Shown: positions 1 to 46,531, counted from the first letter of the stretch. The stretch: 64,000 nt of DNA from Gigantopelta aegis (GCF_016097555.1 NC_054706.1:60953508-61017507), one strand, 5' to 3'. Translations and numbers: made by a program. Notes: generated by a model from the letters alone, not told the origin.

Positions 1-57
1 TAATTGGATACATTCCGAAATAATAAGAAAACATTATTTGTTTAGAAACAAAAAAGA

Positions 58-290
58 AAGAAAGAAATGTTTTATTTAGCGACGCACTCAACACATTTTA
101 TTTACGGGTATATGGCATCAGACATATGGTTAAAGACCACACCTATTTTGAGAGGAAACCCGCTGTCGCCACTTCATGGGCTACTCTTTCCGATTGGCAG
201 CAAGGGATCTTTTATTTGCGCTTCCCACAGGCAGGATAGCACAAACCATGGCCTTTGTTGAACCAGTTATGGATCACTGGTCGGTGCAAG
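58..290 (-). repeat. tRNA-type SINE, body and tail (family B)
   Basis: On the minus strand this reads as the body and 3' tail of a SINE that recurs at 25720, 45727 and 51383. The marks are the GTGCATATAAAAGATCC-like core and a tail ending in GTCGTTAAATAAAACATTTC-like sequence. The tRNA-like head is missing, so the copy is 5' truncated. Confidence 0.75.
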
Positions 291-298
291 TGGTTTAC

Positions 299-442
299 AC
301 CTACCCATTGAGCCTTGCGGAGCACTCACTCAGGGTTTGGAGTCGGTATCTGGATTAAAAATCCCATGCCTCGACTGGGATCTGAACCCAGACCTACCAG
401 CCTGTAAACCGATGGCCTAACCACGACGCCACCGAGGCCGGT
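299..442 (-). repeat. tRNA-type SINE (family A), minus strand
   Basis: The reverse complement begins CCGGCCTCGGTGGCG and has a box A-like GTGGTTAGGCC and a box B-like GGTTCAGATCC. Its closest relative here is the copy at 61072, which shares the downstream ATGGGATTTTTAATCCAGA. It abuts the neighbouring SINE fragment, so repeats are packed end to end. Confidence 0.75.
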
Positions 443-483
443 GTGTTTAGAAACATCACCAGAATACATTGATTAATTGGTCG

Positions 484-777
484 GGATTTAGCTCAGTCGG
501 TTGAGTGCTCGTTTGAGGTGCTTGTGTCGCAGTATCGAACCATTTCGGTGGATCCATTCAACTGATTGTGTTTTTTCTTGGTCCAACCAGTGCACCACAA
601 CTGGTCAAAGGCCGTGGTATGTGCTTTCCTGCCTGTGGAAAAGTGTATATAAAAATCCCTGGCTGCATTAGGAATTTTATTTTAGCGGGTTTCCTCTGAT
701 GACTAAGTGTTTGACATCCAATACCCGGTGATCGATTAATCAATGTGCTCTAGTGGTGTTGTTGAACAAAACAAACT
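484..777 (+). repeat. tRNA-type SINE with GGGATTTAGCTCAGTCGG head (family C)
   Basis: The head GGGATTTAGCTCAGTCGGTT closely resembles the 5' half of a real tRNA (box A). It is followed by a box B-like GTATCGAACC, the shared SINE body (GTGCACCACAACTGG, then GTGTATATAAAAATCC) and a tail ending GTTGAACAAAACAAAC. The body is shared with family B but the head differs. The copies at 48462 and 52376 are the same type on the minus strand. Confidence 0.75.
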
Positions 778-900
778 TTAACATTGATTAATAAAACATC
801 GGGTATTGGATGTAAAACACCAGAAGAAACCCGCACTGGTATGGTTTATGTGCACATGAGCATAGCAGGACAACACACGGCACTGTCGTTGATATACCAG
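778..900 (-). repeat. SINE tail fragment, minus strand
   Basis: The reverse complement carries the tail used by family C and the 899 copy (ATCCAATACCCGATG, then ATTAATCAATG) and part of the body. It lies tail to tail with the preceding SINE, giving an inverted pair joined near 777. Confidence 0.6.
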
Positions 901-1204
901 GGGCGGGACGTAGCCCAGTGGTAAAGCGCTCGCTCGATGCGCGGTCGGTTTGGGATCGATCCCCGTCGGTAGGCCCATTGGGCTATTTCTTGTTCCAGTC
1001 AGTGCACCACGACTGGTATATCAAAGACCGTGGTATGTGCTATTCTGTCTGTGGGATGGTGCATATAAAAGATCCCTTGCTACTAATGGAAGAAAAATGT
1101 AGCGGGTTTCCTCTCTATTACTGTGTCAAAATAACCATATGTTTGAAATCCAATAGCCGATGATTAATAAATCAATGTGATCTAGTGGTGTCGTTAAACA
1201 AAAC
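899..1204 (+). repeat. tRNA-type SINE, family B head with family C tail
   Basis: The head is GGGGCGGGACGTAGCCCAGT, followed by a body with GTGCACCACGACTGG and GTGCATATAAAAGATCC. The tail, GATGATTAATAAATCAATG then GTCGTTAAACAAAACAAAC, belongs to the family C type. Part of it (from about 1029) is duplicated at 52948, so it predates the gene duplication. Confidence 0.75.
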
Positions 1205-1929
1205 AAACTTACATAAACTTAAATTTGATATACCAGTATGAGATGGAGGATTGATTGGGACGAGAGAATAAAACACCTCCATTGTTTCACCGATGGGGTT
1301 AGATCGTACAACTCATTCACCCCAGGCTAGTGACCTACCAACTGGGCTAGATCTGAAATAAATTCAATGTCTCTGCTCTCGTTTACGGTCAATATAATTG
1401 CATGCATTGTTACGACGAATTGAGTAAATGTTAGTCCAGTCACTAAAGCATCATTTTTCACTTTAATGCATTTAATGGACCTACTTTGAGGATATTTGTT
1501 TTTGTATTGCATTCTGTTAATGTTGGCTGCAACTGGGAATTAAGCCCGTGCATAATCATCGAATCAATGCATCCTGCTTGTTACGTGATTGATAAAGTGA
1601 TGTCGCTAATCTAAATACTTCCAACGATTAAGAACAATGGTGTATATATAAACAGTGTCCATGACAACAAGATTGGTGAATTACCTACCATCATGTTCAG
1701 CACAACTCGCTTCTGGGACTGCCGCAGATGAGAGTGAATCAGTACGACCAGAACACAAGTAACAATTTACATATAGGTGTTGTGTTATGTTATTAATTAT
1801 TTAAGAACAATTAACAACAAAACCCACCTAGCAGCAACATCGTCAATATCAACACCTGTTCAGGAATTACCGAGATCTCACTTTGTGTGAGGACTTTTCA
1901 AATATTGTAATCACTGTTACGATTTTAAC
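1205..1929 (+). promoter_or_regulatory. 5' flank of DEG/ENaC copy 1, duplicated upstream of copy 2
   Basis: This unique stretch upstream of the first exon is matched almost base for base, with small indels, by 53141-53861 upstream of the second gene. A TATA-like run (GTATATATAAAC, near 1640) is GCATACATAAAC in the other copy, so the TATA is not conserved. I see no other promoter element I can defend. It probably holds the promoter and 5' UTR. Confidence 0.45.
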
Positions 1930-36332
<34,403 letters not shown>

Positions 36333-36359
36333 AAGATTTCCAAATCAGAATAGAATATC

Positions 36360-36655
36360 AGTGCTAATAGTACTGAAAGATTTTGAAAAAGCATAAAGAT
36401 TCGATATTCATGAGATCCATTGAAAGAACTTTGGAGTATTTTGGCTTTGGTCCCTCTATTCGAAGATGGGTATATACATATAATAATGCTGTATCATATT
36501 CTATACACCGGACATCTCTCGAAGCCTTTTAATATTGAAATAGGTTGTAGACAATGTGATCTTCTTTCGCAATATTTATTTATTATTTGCGTAGAAAGTC
36601 GTGGAATTTTAATCCAAAATAATCCTAATGTTAATGGAATTAAAATCGGCGGAAT
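36360..36655 (+). mobile_element. L1/Tx1-like LINE fragment, left part
   Basis: Encodes a decayed RT stretch: DFEKA-like start, YTYNN, FNIEIGCRQCD, QYLFIICVE, NPNVNGIKIGGI. It continues at 40734 (GIKYKIRQLADDT) across an inserted LINE. It begins within about 40 bp of the DEG/ENaC stop codon. Confidence 0.7.
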
Positions 36656-37003
36656 TGACTGAAACATATTGTATTGCATATAATGTACAAAAGGATTCGG
36701 CACAAGTTATCCAACTTACGAGACCCTCTCCTAATAACATACAATAATCAAAATATGACAATAACGGCGACTACAACTGTTACAAGAATATACAAGAAAT
36801 TAAATATTCAAAGAGAAGTATATACATGAGAGAAAAGCAAAACACAGAAAAAAATAAGTAAGTAAATAAATAAATAAAATAAAATAAATAAATAATGAAG
36901 AAGGAAAGCAAACGAAGGTGATTCATTTTCTAATCAGACAACACAATTTATAAAATATTCTTAGCAGACAGGTTCCAGCATAACTGATTTAGAATTAATT
37001 AGA

Positions 37004-37039
<36 letters not shown>

Positions 37040-37490
37040 AAACGCTGTGTTTGTTTAATATATTTATGTACATGATAGAATATTTGTTTGTTAATAGTAT
37101 CATTTACAACAGTACTGTCATATAATGCTAATTGCAGATTAACCGGTGCAAATGTTTTCAAAGAATCTAAAATTGTATCTAACAGAAGTTGCCTCTGTTT
37201 GGTAAAAAGATTATATTCAAAGAAATAATGATATCAGTTTCCAGAGTGGTACCCACAATTACAAGAGGGATCTGGTATAAGTCGGCATTTAAAGTACTTC
37301 AACCATGTCTTAATCTGGTGTGGGAGATATTTTCCTTTCGATTTCCATATGAATATATTGAAATTACCTTGCAGCTCTGGGGTGCTACTGCGTTTTTGAA
37401 AGTGGAAATTCGTTCACCCTTTCGAATTTCTAATGGCAAGGCATTCCACAGGTCTGTTGTTGAATGTAAAAAAATACATTTTAAAGGGAC

Positions 37491-37870
37491 ATTCCTGAGT
37501 TTGCTGCACTTTCTAAGATGTTATCGACTAACGGAGACTTTTTAACGATTGTAATTACATATCAAATATATTTTTTTGCATAAATTAGTAGTGGCTGTAT
37601 ATTAAACGTGTTTCTGATCGTTCTACTATTTGTACTAGGTTAAATTTCATTTTATTTCTTAAAAACAATTTTTTCGTACGTACGAAATTATTTGAAGACA
37701 AAATCCAGTTTGGGCTTCTTACAAATATTAAGACGACCAGAAACACATTGAATATACAGACGCTGATATTCTAAACAAGATAATATATTTAATATCTAAG
37801 TTTAATCGTAGAAATATTTTATTAGTCGGAAACATCTTACAATGCAGCAAACTCGGGAATGTCCCTTTAA
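37491..37870 (+). mobile_element. TTAA-flanked MITE, copy 3
   Basis: TTAAAGGGACATTCCTGAG at the left and GGGAATGTCCCTTTAA at the right. Inserted in the minus-strand LINE tail. Confidence 0.85.
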
Positions 37871-38331
37871 GTAAATTAGTTCTTGTGAAAGGAATTGATA
37901 TGCCATTTTGATTCCTTAATGAACGCACTCTTCAAACCTGGGTTGTATACAATTTACTAAGAATTCAGCAGCCATGCCATTGAGTATGTTATACATCTTA
38001 CATAACATTTTTTGCCTTTCGGCGTTCTAAAAGTGTTGCTAGTCCTGTTTCTAAGTATAGCGCTTATCTTGATGCGAAGAGTGGTAGACCCGTTAATATT
38101 ATTGCTGCTTCAAGTTGGACTTTTCTAACTTTTCCTCATCCAGTGTAGAACATCCATCCCAAACTTCAGACGCATATTCTAGTACTGGACGTATAAACGT
38201 TACATATACTTGCAATAGTATTTGTCGATTTAGAGTATGCTTGTATTGATTTACATATATTATGAATATGGTTTGTCCATTTTGCATTGTTTTTAAATGT
38301 TAAACCTAGATATGTATGTGTCTCAGTTATA

Positions 38332-38707
38332 TTAAAGGAACATTCCTGAGTTTGCTGCAATTGTTTAGATGTTATCGACTAACAGAGATTTTTTAACAAA
38401 TTTAATTACATATCAAATATCTTTTTCTGCATAAAATATTAGTGGCTGTATATTAAACGTCTTTCTGATCGTTCTAATGTTTGTATTAGGTTAAATTTCC
38501 TTTGATTTCCTAAAATATGTTTTTTTCGTAGTACGAAATTATTTGAAGAAAAAATCCAGTTTGGGTTTCTTACAAATATTAAGATGACCATACAGACACT
38601 GATATTCAAAACAAGAAAATATATTTAATATGTAAGTTTAATCGTAGAAATATTTTTATTAGTCGGAAACAATTTACAATGCAGCAAACTCAGGAATGTC
38701 TCTTTAA
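38332..38707 (+). mobile_element. TTAA-flanked MITE, copy 4
   Basis: Ends TTAAAGGAACATTCC and GGAATGTCTCTTTAA; slightly diverged ends. It splits the minus-strand LINE RT. Confidence 0.85.
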
Positions 38708-39872
38708 TATCCGTAATACCAAAATGTAGGTTAATAGCACGTGGTGGATTGTTATGTTTTGAAAATAATATTACGTGTGTTTTTCGGGGTTAAACGTCAC
38801 CAACCATTGATTAGCCCAATTATAGAGTTTGTGTAAATTTTCGTTAATATTAGATTCTATAGCTATAGCATGTAAGTCATTTGATGATTCCATTAAACTA
38901 GTATCATCAGCGAACAATCTAGTAACACAGTTTAGCTCATCAGCTATATCATGTATATAAACTAAAAACAGGAATGGACCGAGTACTTACCCTTGGGGTA
39001 TTACAGCCGTTAAAGTACTATAGTTGGATAGGGAGCCATTTACTAGAACGCTTTACGATCTATTTGATATGTAATTGTTTATCCAACTAAGTAAACGTCC
39101 TGTAATGCCGTAACGCTCTAGTTTGTAAATTAAACCTTTGTACCAGACTCTGTCAAAAGCTTTAGACATATCACAGAACACTGCATAAAAATGCTCCTTG
39201 TTATCGAGGGATTCACATATTTTTGTATATAGTTCAATTAATTGATATAAAGCGCTGTGCTTAGGGCGGTAAGCACATTGAAATTCGTAAAAGAGATTTT
39301 TAGATATGAATTTTTTTTTATAAAGAGTTTAAAAACGATTCTTTCAAATATTTTCTCAACACAACTGATCAATGAAATGGGCCTGTATTTTGTGGGACAA
39401 CTCCTGTCTCCTTTTTTAAATAGTGGTTTTACATTAGCTATTTTCCAGTTCGTGGGAAATATCGATAAAAGTGATTTATTGAATAATAACTAGTGGTAAT
39501 CCTATAGAATGTACTACTTGTTTTACAAAGTTTATGGCTAATGTAATCGGGACCACATGCTTTATTGGAATGTAGAAATTTAATTATATTGACAATTTCT
39601 TGAATAGTTATATGTAAAACTTCTAGTTGATTTATGCATCGATTCTCAAAAAAGGGAAGTATTTTGTTTGTATCGTCTACAGTAGAACTTGATATAAAAT
39701 GCTTATTTAACGTTTCCGCTTTTTCAAAGTCGGAAAATTACATAGATAAATTATCAGTGGGTTTTTTTCAAAGGAGGTATGATACTATGATGTTTTGTTG
39801 ATTTTGGAAGTAGTTTCATATATTGCCAATAAGTAGTTTTGTTTTCTGAGTATAATTCTGTTAATTTACTAT

Positions 39873-40256
39873 TTAAAGGGACATTCCTGAGTTTGCTGCA
39901 ATTTTTAAGATGTTATCGACTAACTGAGACTTTTTAACGATTGTAATTAATTATCAAATATATTGTTCTGCATAAAATATTAGTGGCTGTATATTAAACG
40001 TGTTTCTGATCGTTCTAATATTTGTACTAGGTTACATTTCATTTTATTTCCTAAAAAAATTGTTTTTGTACATACGAAATTATTTGAAGACGAAATCCAG
40101 TTTGGGCTTCTTACAAATATTAAGACGACCAGAAACACGTGGAATATACTGATATTCTAAACACGAAAATATATTTAATATGTAAGTTTAATCGTAGAAA
40201 TATTTTATTAGTCGGAAACATCTTACAATGCAGCAAACTCAGGAATGTCCCTTTAA
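39873..40256 (+). mobile_element. TTAA-flanked MITE, copy 5
   Basis: Full-length ends and flanking TTAA, again inside the minus-strand LINE. Confidence 0.85.
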
Positions 40257-40733
40257 GGTATATGTGTATTCTTCCTTTGCTGTTTATTTTTTAAAAAGAT
40301 TATTAACTTTATTTCTTTGTTTTTTGTATTTTGCTCATCTGTAGGTGTTTTTGATCTCATAGCCTTTTTTCCACAGTCTTTCTCTTATTCTTATTTCTTT
40401 CCTCAATGCACTATTAAACCACGGTTTATGATTAGGACAGATAATAGCTGTATAATGAGGTACACATTCACTTATATTGTTTTAGTATTTGTTGAAATCT
40501 ATCACAAGCCTCGTTAATATTTTCGGAATTATTAAATATTTCTTGCCATGGTTCATCTATTATTAAATCATTTAGTTTTTCAAAATTTCCTTTATTATAA
40601 AGTCATACTTCTTTTTTAAATGATTTACTGTTAGTTTGAAAGTTATTTAATATGACATATGTTCCTTTTCTGGTCACTTATTTTAGCAGAAAATTAAATA
40701 ACTCCGCTTTCTTTTACTTGGCATGTATCTGTT

Positions 40734-42745
40734 ATTAAAATCGACGGAATAAAATATAAAATTAGACAATTGGCAGACGACACAAATGGTCTCTTCGAGT
40801 GTTGGATTTATTGAGAAATATATCAGATCTAAGAATTAACAGACAAAACAAAAACTATTCGATTAGGTCCCCTTGCAAACACCATGGCAGAAATGTGCAA
40901 ACAATTCAGTCTCGATTGGTGCGAACCAAAATTCAATATTTTAGGAATAACACTAAATTAAAAAAAAACCCAAAAAACTAGAAAATATTTGGGAAATAAA
41001 TTTTAATGAAAACATTTGCAAAATACAATCCTGAATTCCTGGCGTGGAAAATGTACAAAGGTTTCTGGAAGAATAGCAGTAGTTAAAACACTTGCTCTTT
41101 AAAAATTAACTTATATTTTTACAAATTTACCAAACACAGTAGCGGATCCGGGGGGAGAGTCCAGGCATCCGGACCCTCGCCTTTTTGAAAACCGACCATA
41201 ACCTTTAAGGGGAAATGTGATTATATTAACTGTTCTGTGTAAAGGAGAGATCACTCATCACATTTGGACCCCCCCCCCCCCCTTCAGAAATCCTGAATCC
41301 GCGCCTGAAATCCACCACCTGAATGTATTACTAAATTATAAAGATGGCGGACTACGAATGACTGAGGTATCTACTTTTATTAAAACTCTAAAGGTGTCCT
41401 GGCTTAGACGTTATTTTCTTAGTGACTGTAAATGGATTTGGTTTCTTGACATATAATGAGAACATTAATTTATCCAAACTTGGTAGTAATTTGTTTAGAG
41501 AACGTTAAAGAAGATTAAAAACCAGTTTTGGATGGACGTATTGGAAGCTTGGAAATAATTAGGATAAAATAAAAAATTGAGACTTATGAGCAAATAATCA
41601 ATGTACCGTTATGGTATAATAATTATGACAAAGACAAAACACTATTTATTAAACAATGGTATAATAAAGGTATTATACATATTTGAGACATTCTCTCAGA
41701 AACGGGACACGTTATTCCGTTTATAGACTTAAATCAAAAATGTAATATCGGTGGGACGTTTTTAGACTTTGAAACATTAATACACAATATACCTGAAAAT
41801 GGAAAAACATTATTAATAAAATACCAGAACAAATAGGTTTTTAAAATATAATATAAGGCGTCCTACTTCTATGCGAATCATAACTAAAACAAATAAAGGT
41901 TGTAGTTTATTTAATAATATATTTTTCTACACACAGTCGTGCCAACAGCGCAAACTCACTGATCCACAATTTTGGAAAACACGCAACTCTCTGATATGGA
42001 AAAAAATATAAACGTAACTCCCAGACTGTGTACCAAACAAGTATCACTAATATATTTTTAGTATAAAATTATTCGTAGAATAACAGCCACTAATAGCTAT
42101 TTGTATAAAATTGGATTACGAGATGATGCATTATGCACTTTTTGTAAATCCGATGAAAAAATTGTAGAACATGTATTCGTAAAATGTCCAAATATAAAAC
42201 TCATTTGGAAGGATTTGGAAAAATGGGTTTTTAACACTACAGGATTCCGCGTAGTTTTCGACGAGCAAATGATAATGTTTGGTATACAAAGTGGACAAAT
42301 AATATTAAACCCTTTTTATAACAACACGTTATAACTATCGACTATCGAACAATGTTCCTTTGTCTATTCAACTGTTGGCCTTGGTAAAAGAGTATTACAT
42401 TACTGAGAAGCACGTTTCAAAAATAAATTTGCAAGGGGACGAACATGTAAAACATTGGTGTATTTTTATTAGAACATTAGAATCACTATAAGTGTATCTT
42501 TCTAGATTTCGTTTCAGTTTTAAAAAGCTATTCAATTTTAGTTACCTGATTTCTATATATGTTTTAATCAAAGTCAACGAGACCACCGAGTTTTTCTCTT
42601 TTGTAACTCTCTAATATATTAATTATATAATAGATCAACAATGTACTAGTATATTAATGTTTACCTGTTTTGCCTTTGTTGTTTGTTTGTTGTTTGTTGT
42701 TGTTGTTGTTGTTGTTTTTGTATACTGAAAATAAAATATATAATT
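40734..42745 (+). mobile_element. L1/Tx1-like LINE fragment, right part
   Basis: Starts with the RT catalytic region (IRQLADDTNGLFE), then NYKDGGLRMTEVSTFIKTLK with VSWLRRYF, and ends with the C-terminal zinc domain (CTFCKSDEKIVEHVFVKCP). Decayed by stops and carrying a short MITE at 41136. A 3' untranslated tail with TTG repeats runs to about 42745. Confidence 0.7.
41136..41312. mobile_element. short MITE/foldback in L1-like fragment
   Basis: GCGGATCCGGGGGG at the left and CTGAATCCGCGC at the right form imperfect inverted ends. The LINE frame is interrupted by it. A C run at 41270-41282 lies inside. Confidence 0.5.
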
Positions 42746-42785
42746 ATGATTGTTTGTAAACTATTTCCATATGTACGTGTATATA

Positions 42786-43045
42786 TGAAGAGTTCAGGCG
42801 CAAAACGCGATATAAACCATTTTTTTCTAGTTTTTAGTTAAAGCCATTATTGTATGTCAGTAAGGGCTAATCGTAGGCCCGCTAATTTGCTGCAAAACGT
42901 GATTGATCCTTATGAAATTGCATTGGGTAAATCCCGTTTTTTTGTTTTGTTTTTTTAATCAAAACGCGATATACGCCAATTAAAAAAAAAAACTTTTACT
43001 GAAAATGAAAAATGGATATATCGCGTTTTGCGCCTAAACTCTTCA
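42786..43045. mobile_element. MITE with 30-bp inverted ends and TA flanks
   Basis: The left end TGAAGAGTTCAGGCGCAAAA and following CGCGATATA are mirrored at the right (TATATCGCGTTTTGCGCC...CTCTTCA). TA on both sides suggests a Tc1/mariner-type target. About 260 bp, no coding capacity. Confidence 0.7.
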
Positions 43046-43156
43046 TATGTTTGTATGCCAATACACAAATAAAAATAAAGAATTATAAAAAAAGCAAAAA
43101 CATTTCGACAAGACCGTAATACATGATTAGGGTCGTATCTCTGCACAATGCAGAGT

Positions 43157-43569
43157 GAAATGGGCATTTATCAAAATAGTGGTTGATTTCACGAATCTCT
43201 ATATAATGCCTTAATCCGTAGCTCCCTTCTTTACTATTTCGGCGGACCGTTCAAAAATGCGCCTAACTTCCTCCTCAAAAATGCGCACCATTTCTCTTTG
43301 GACTCATCCTTCAGGACTCAAAATTCCATAGCACCAAATCACCCCTCTGCCTGTTATCGATCACGGTCGGACTGCAGGTGCTCCCCCCTTCACCCACCCC
43401 AACCCTTTCTTGTCCTGGACGGAGGAACCGGCTGAGGCCAACATCTGCGCCCAGGATAGGCGTGCGCTACAACAGCTTGCTCCGAGTGTGCACGTTAAAC
43501 TCTCTGAACTGACCTAATGGGCATTTATCAAAATAGTGGTTGATTTCATGAATCTCTATATAATGCCTT
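43157..43569 (+). repeat. 300-bp segment between 55-bp direct repeats
   Basis: TGGGCATTTATCAAAATAGT and onward to CTATATAATGCCTT occurs at both ends with one or two changes. Between them lies a GC-richer sequence (GTCCTGGACGGAGGAACC, GTGTGCACGTTAAAC) resembling a SINE tail. Confidence 0.6.
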
Positions 43570-44189
43570 GTCTATAGGAGGATAGCCACTCCAGAAGAGA
43601 TCCTTTATTGAAAATGTCATCCTTCTTGCACCGCCACAAAATGACTGCCACTCCCAGACTAGCCGACTAAATCAAAACGTGCACCTGACATAACTCGGAA
43701 TACGTACAGCTGTAATGACATGCAGTAATGAATCTCTGTCGTAATAACTCCAAAAATAAATTCATGATTTATTATTAATTACAAGTCAAATTATCATAAG
43801 ATATAAATAATTACTTCATTAACTTTTTCCATACGTTTGTGCTAACCACGCGACAAATAATACCATTTGCAGAATGATATTCTGTTTAACGTAAACATGT
43901 ATGGTCATTCACTTTCAATGTAAAAAAATAATTATTTTAAAACATAGAGCTCGGAGTCCCGACCACATTCAATGAATGACATACACATAAGCGTACTGGA
44001 TTGAGGGGGTGGGGGTGGGGTGGGGTGGGGTGGTGTATATACACAAAAATTATTTTTAATCCATTTAAAAATGCGAGGTGATTCATTTGCAGCCCTACAT
44101 AGCTGTTTGGTAGTAATGCTAATGTGAATAAATGTTGTTATCCAGATTCGGGCATTTTTGTTTAATTCGGGCAAAAGCTAGCCTTGTTA

Positions 44190-44332
44190 CGCCGCATAGA
44201 GCTCCTTTAGGAGCTCTATGCGTTGTGGCGTGACACATGGAGCTCACAAGGAGCGCTATGCGTTAGGCCACAACGCATAGAGCTCCGGCGAGCTCTATGG
44301 GTCGAAGGTACACATCAACTTTAAAATGGGTC
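44190..44332. repeat. cluster of CATAGAGCTC hairpins
   Basis: GCATAGAGCTCC-TTTA-GGAGCTCTATGC is a perfect inverted repeat at about 44193, and further CATAGAGCTCC arms follow at 44272. Single arms appear at 45605 and 46537 beyond the solo LTR, which entered this repeat region. Confidence 0.6.
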
Positions 44333-45586
44333 TGTCACGGAACATGCTCTTAAATTTGTTTCGCCTGTGGCGATTTTAATTGTGTTAGAGGGCCGTGTGC
44401 AGTTTATTGCCCGTAGCCCAGATGGGCAACTTGTTACGTAAGACTTCTACGCGACCGTCCTCGATCGGACATTCCAATATGCACTTAGTCCCGCTGTGGA
44501 GGCCATGTGGCGAGTAGTTACGTAATACCTCTGCGAGTGCGGGTTTTACAACCGTGATTTTGGCGACGATGGCGTCAGTAAGTCTGACGATCAGAGAGAA
44601 ATATACCGACGCTAGTAGAGGATGATAGGGGGAGGTACCGCCTTGTACCCCCAGGCGAATTTCTGATTTTGGAATAAATAGCTAGGATTTAGAGATATCT
44701 GGGAGAACGAATTAGGAAGCTTCCTGGGAACGTTAGTCCGTTTGGACTTTGGTAAATATCATTTCTGCTCTGTGTATAACCTTGATGTGATTGATGTGAC
44801 TTTAAATATTTTAATACTGTATTATACCAATATTCTTTAGACAGTGTCTTCGGTCATCTGACGAAGTAAATCGTAGACTTTTTGTTCTAACATTATATGA
44901 GTATTTGGTAATATAAAGCTTAGCCAGTCATCCTAGAAGACCCTAGGTAAACTGTAGGTTATTGTCTTTATTGTGATATAGGTACCAGTATTAATTTTGT
45001 GTTACACTGAAAGAGTAGTTAAGGGTTAATTAAAAATTAACCCGTTAGGAATAGAGCTGTAATTCCTTTATTAATTAAGTTCCCCAAGAAGCGTTTCTCA
45101 ATTATCACACGTTACTGAACGAGTAGTAAGGGTTAATTAAAAATTAACCAGTTAGGAATGGTGTTGTAATTCCTTTATTAATTAACTTCTCCTGTAAGCG
45201 TTTCTCAATTATCACACGTGTGGGTGTGGTGTAACGGTGAAGTGATTCGCATATTGTGTAACTAGACACCTAGAGATTAACTAATTAAGTGATCAGTTCT
45301 GGGTTGTTATTATTGCTGTTATTAATTTACTACTACGGCTGTACATTTGTCAGCGTAGATTAATACAGATTCCAAAGTGTATTGTGTTTTTGTTGTGTTT
45401 TCTAGAGAACTAACGTGCTATAATAATATATACTTATATAAGATCGTATCTCTGATCATACCTAGACACGAGCCATACTAGGGTTTAACAGCCTGTTACA
45501 GAGAGATCTAATAGATATACAAGTAGGAGAGACATTTTGATAATCGTGTTTTATTCGGTTACGGGAATTATAGAATCCCCGTGACA
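44333..45586 (+). mobile_element. solo LTR of the Gypsy family (fossil)
   Basis: A single LTR of 1254 bp, TGTCACGG...CCCCGTGACA, with an exact GGGTC duplication at 44328-44332 and 45587-45591. It has the long form with two GGTTAATTAAAAATTAAC units. Produced by recombination between LTRs of a former full element. Confidence 0.9.
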
Positions 45587-45726
45587 GGGTCTTTCACCTT
45601 GATGCATAGAGCTCCCCACTTCCGATAATGACTTACTGCAATTAGTACAACCCTCATATGCGGTGTCTAAATAACCATCATGGCTATTCTTGCGTTGTGT
45701 ACAGAAGTATCTCAACGATATCAAAT

Positions 45727-46050
45727 GGAAGGAAATGTGTTATTTAACGTCGCACTCAACATCTTATTTACTGTTGTATGACGTCGGACATATGGTTAAG
45801 GACCACACAGATATTGAGAGAGGAAACCCGTTGTCGCCACTTCATGGGCTACTCTTTTTCGATTAGCAGCAAGGGATCTTTATATGCATCATCCCACAGA
45901 CTGGATAACACATACCACGGCCTTTGATATAACAGTCGTGTTGCACTGGATGGAGCGAGAAATAACCCAATGGGGCCCACCGACGAGGATCTATCCCAGA
46001 CCGACCGCGCATCGATCGAGCGCTTTACTACTGGGCTACGTCCCGCCCCT
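45727..46050 (-). repeat. tRNA-type SINE, full family B, minus strand
   Basis: The reverse complement begins GGGGCGGGACGTAGCCCAGT and ends GTTAAATAACACATTTCC. Head, body and tail are all present. Confidence 0.8.
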
Positions 46051-46257
46051 TGTCACGTGGGACCAACTAGGTAAAACGAAAGGGCGTTTCGCTACGAAGT
46101 CGAGTATAGGTGGCGCTACGACCAAATTGTACACTGCATGATCAATCTTACAGTACGTAACATTTAGACTTCGTTGAGAATCCACTACGTATGGAAACAG
46201 AGATAATTCAAATGTCTATGATACTCTACGAATTCTAATAGCTTTTAAAAATATTGA

Positions 46258-46531
46258 TCAATGTGTTTCTGGTCATCTTAATATTTGTAAGAAGCCCAAA
46301 CTGGATTTTGTCTTCAAATAATTTCGTAGGTACGAAAAAAATATATTTTATATGAAATAAAATGAAATTTAACCTAATACGAATATTAGAACGATCAGAA
46401 ACATGTTTAATATACAGCCGCTAATATTTTATGCAGAAAAATATATTTGATATGTAATTACAGTCGTTAAAATGTCTCTGTTAGTCGATAACATCTTAAA
46501 AATTGCAGCAAACTCAGGAATGTCCCTTTAA
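46258..46531 (-). mobile_element. TTAA MITE, truncated copy 6
   Basis: Holds the later two thirds of the MITE in reverse orientation, ending GGAATGTCCCTTTAA. The other end is lost. Confidence 0.75.

Larger units (their letters stand above)
36656..40733 (-). mobile_element. Jockey/CR1-like LINE on minus strand, with three MITEs inside
   Basis: The minus strand reads NHKPWFNSALRKEIRIRERL near 40400, RT with LFADDTSLMESSNDLHAI near 38900, RPVLEYASEVWDG near 38170 and a zinc tail (PDPSCNCGY, FTKQRQLLLDTI) ending near 37034. It is flanked by ATTAAAATCGGCGGAAT (36639-36655) and ATTAAAATCGACGGAAT (40734-40750), a 17-bp duplication with one change. It is 5' truncated and full of stops. Confidence 0.75.

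Noticed and set aside
484-560. Possible free tRNA gene (GGGATTTAGCTCAGTCGG)
   Set aside because: Continues straight into a SINE body and recurs elsewhere; no complete cloverleaf or terminator.
44150-44180. TTCGGGCA motifs as a second copy of the 57732 foldback
   Set aside because: Only short motif matches; arms and ends not found.
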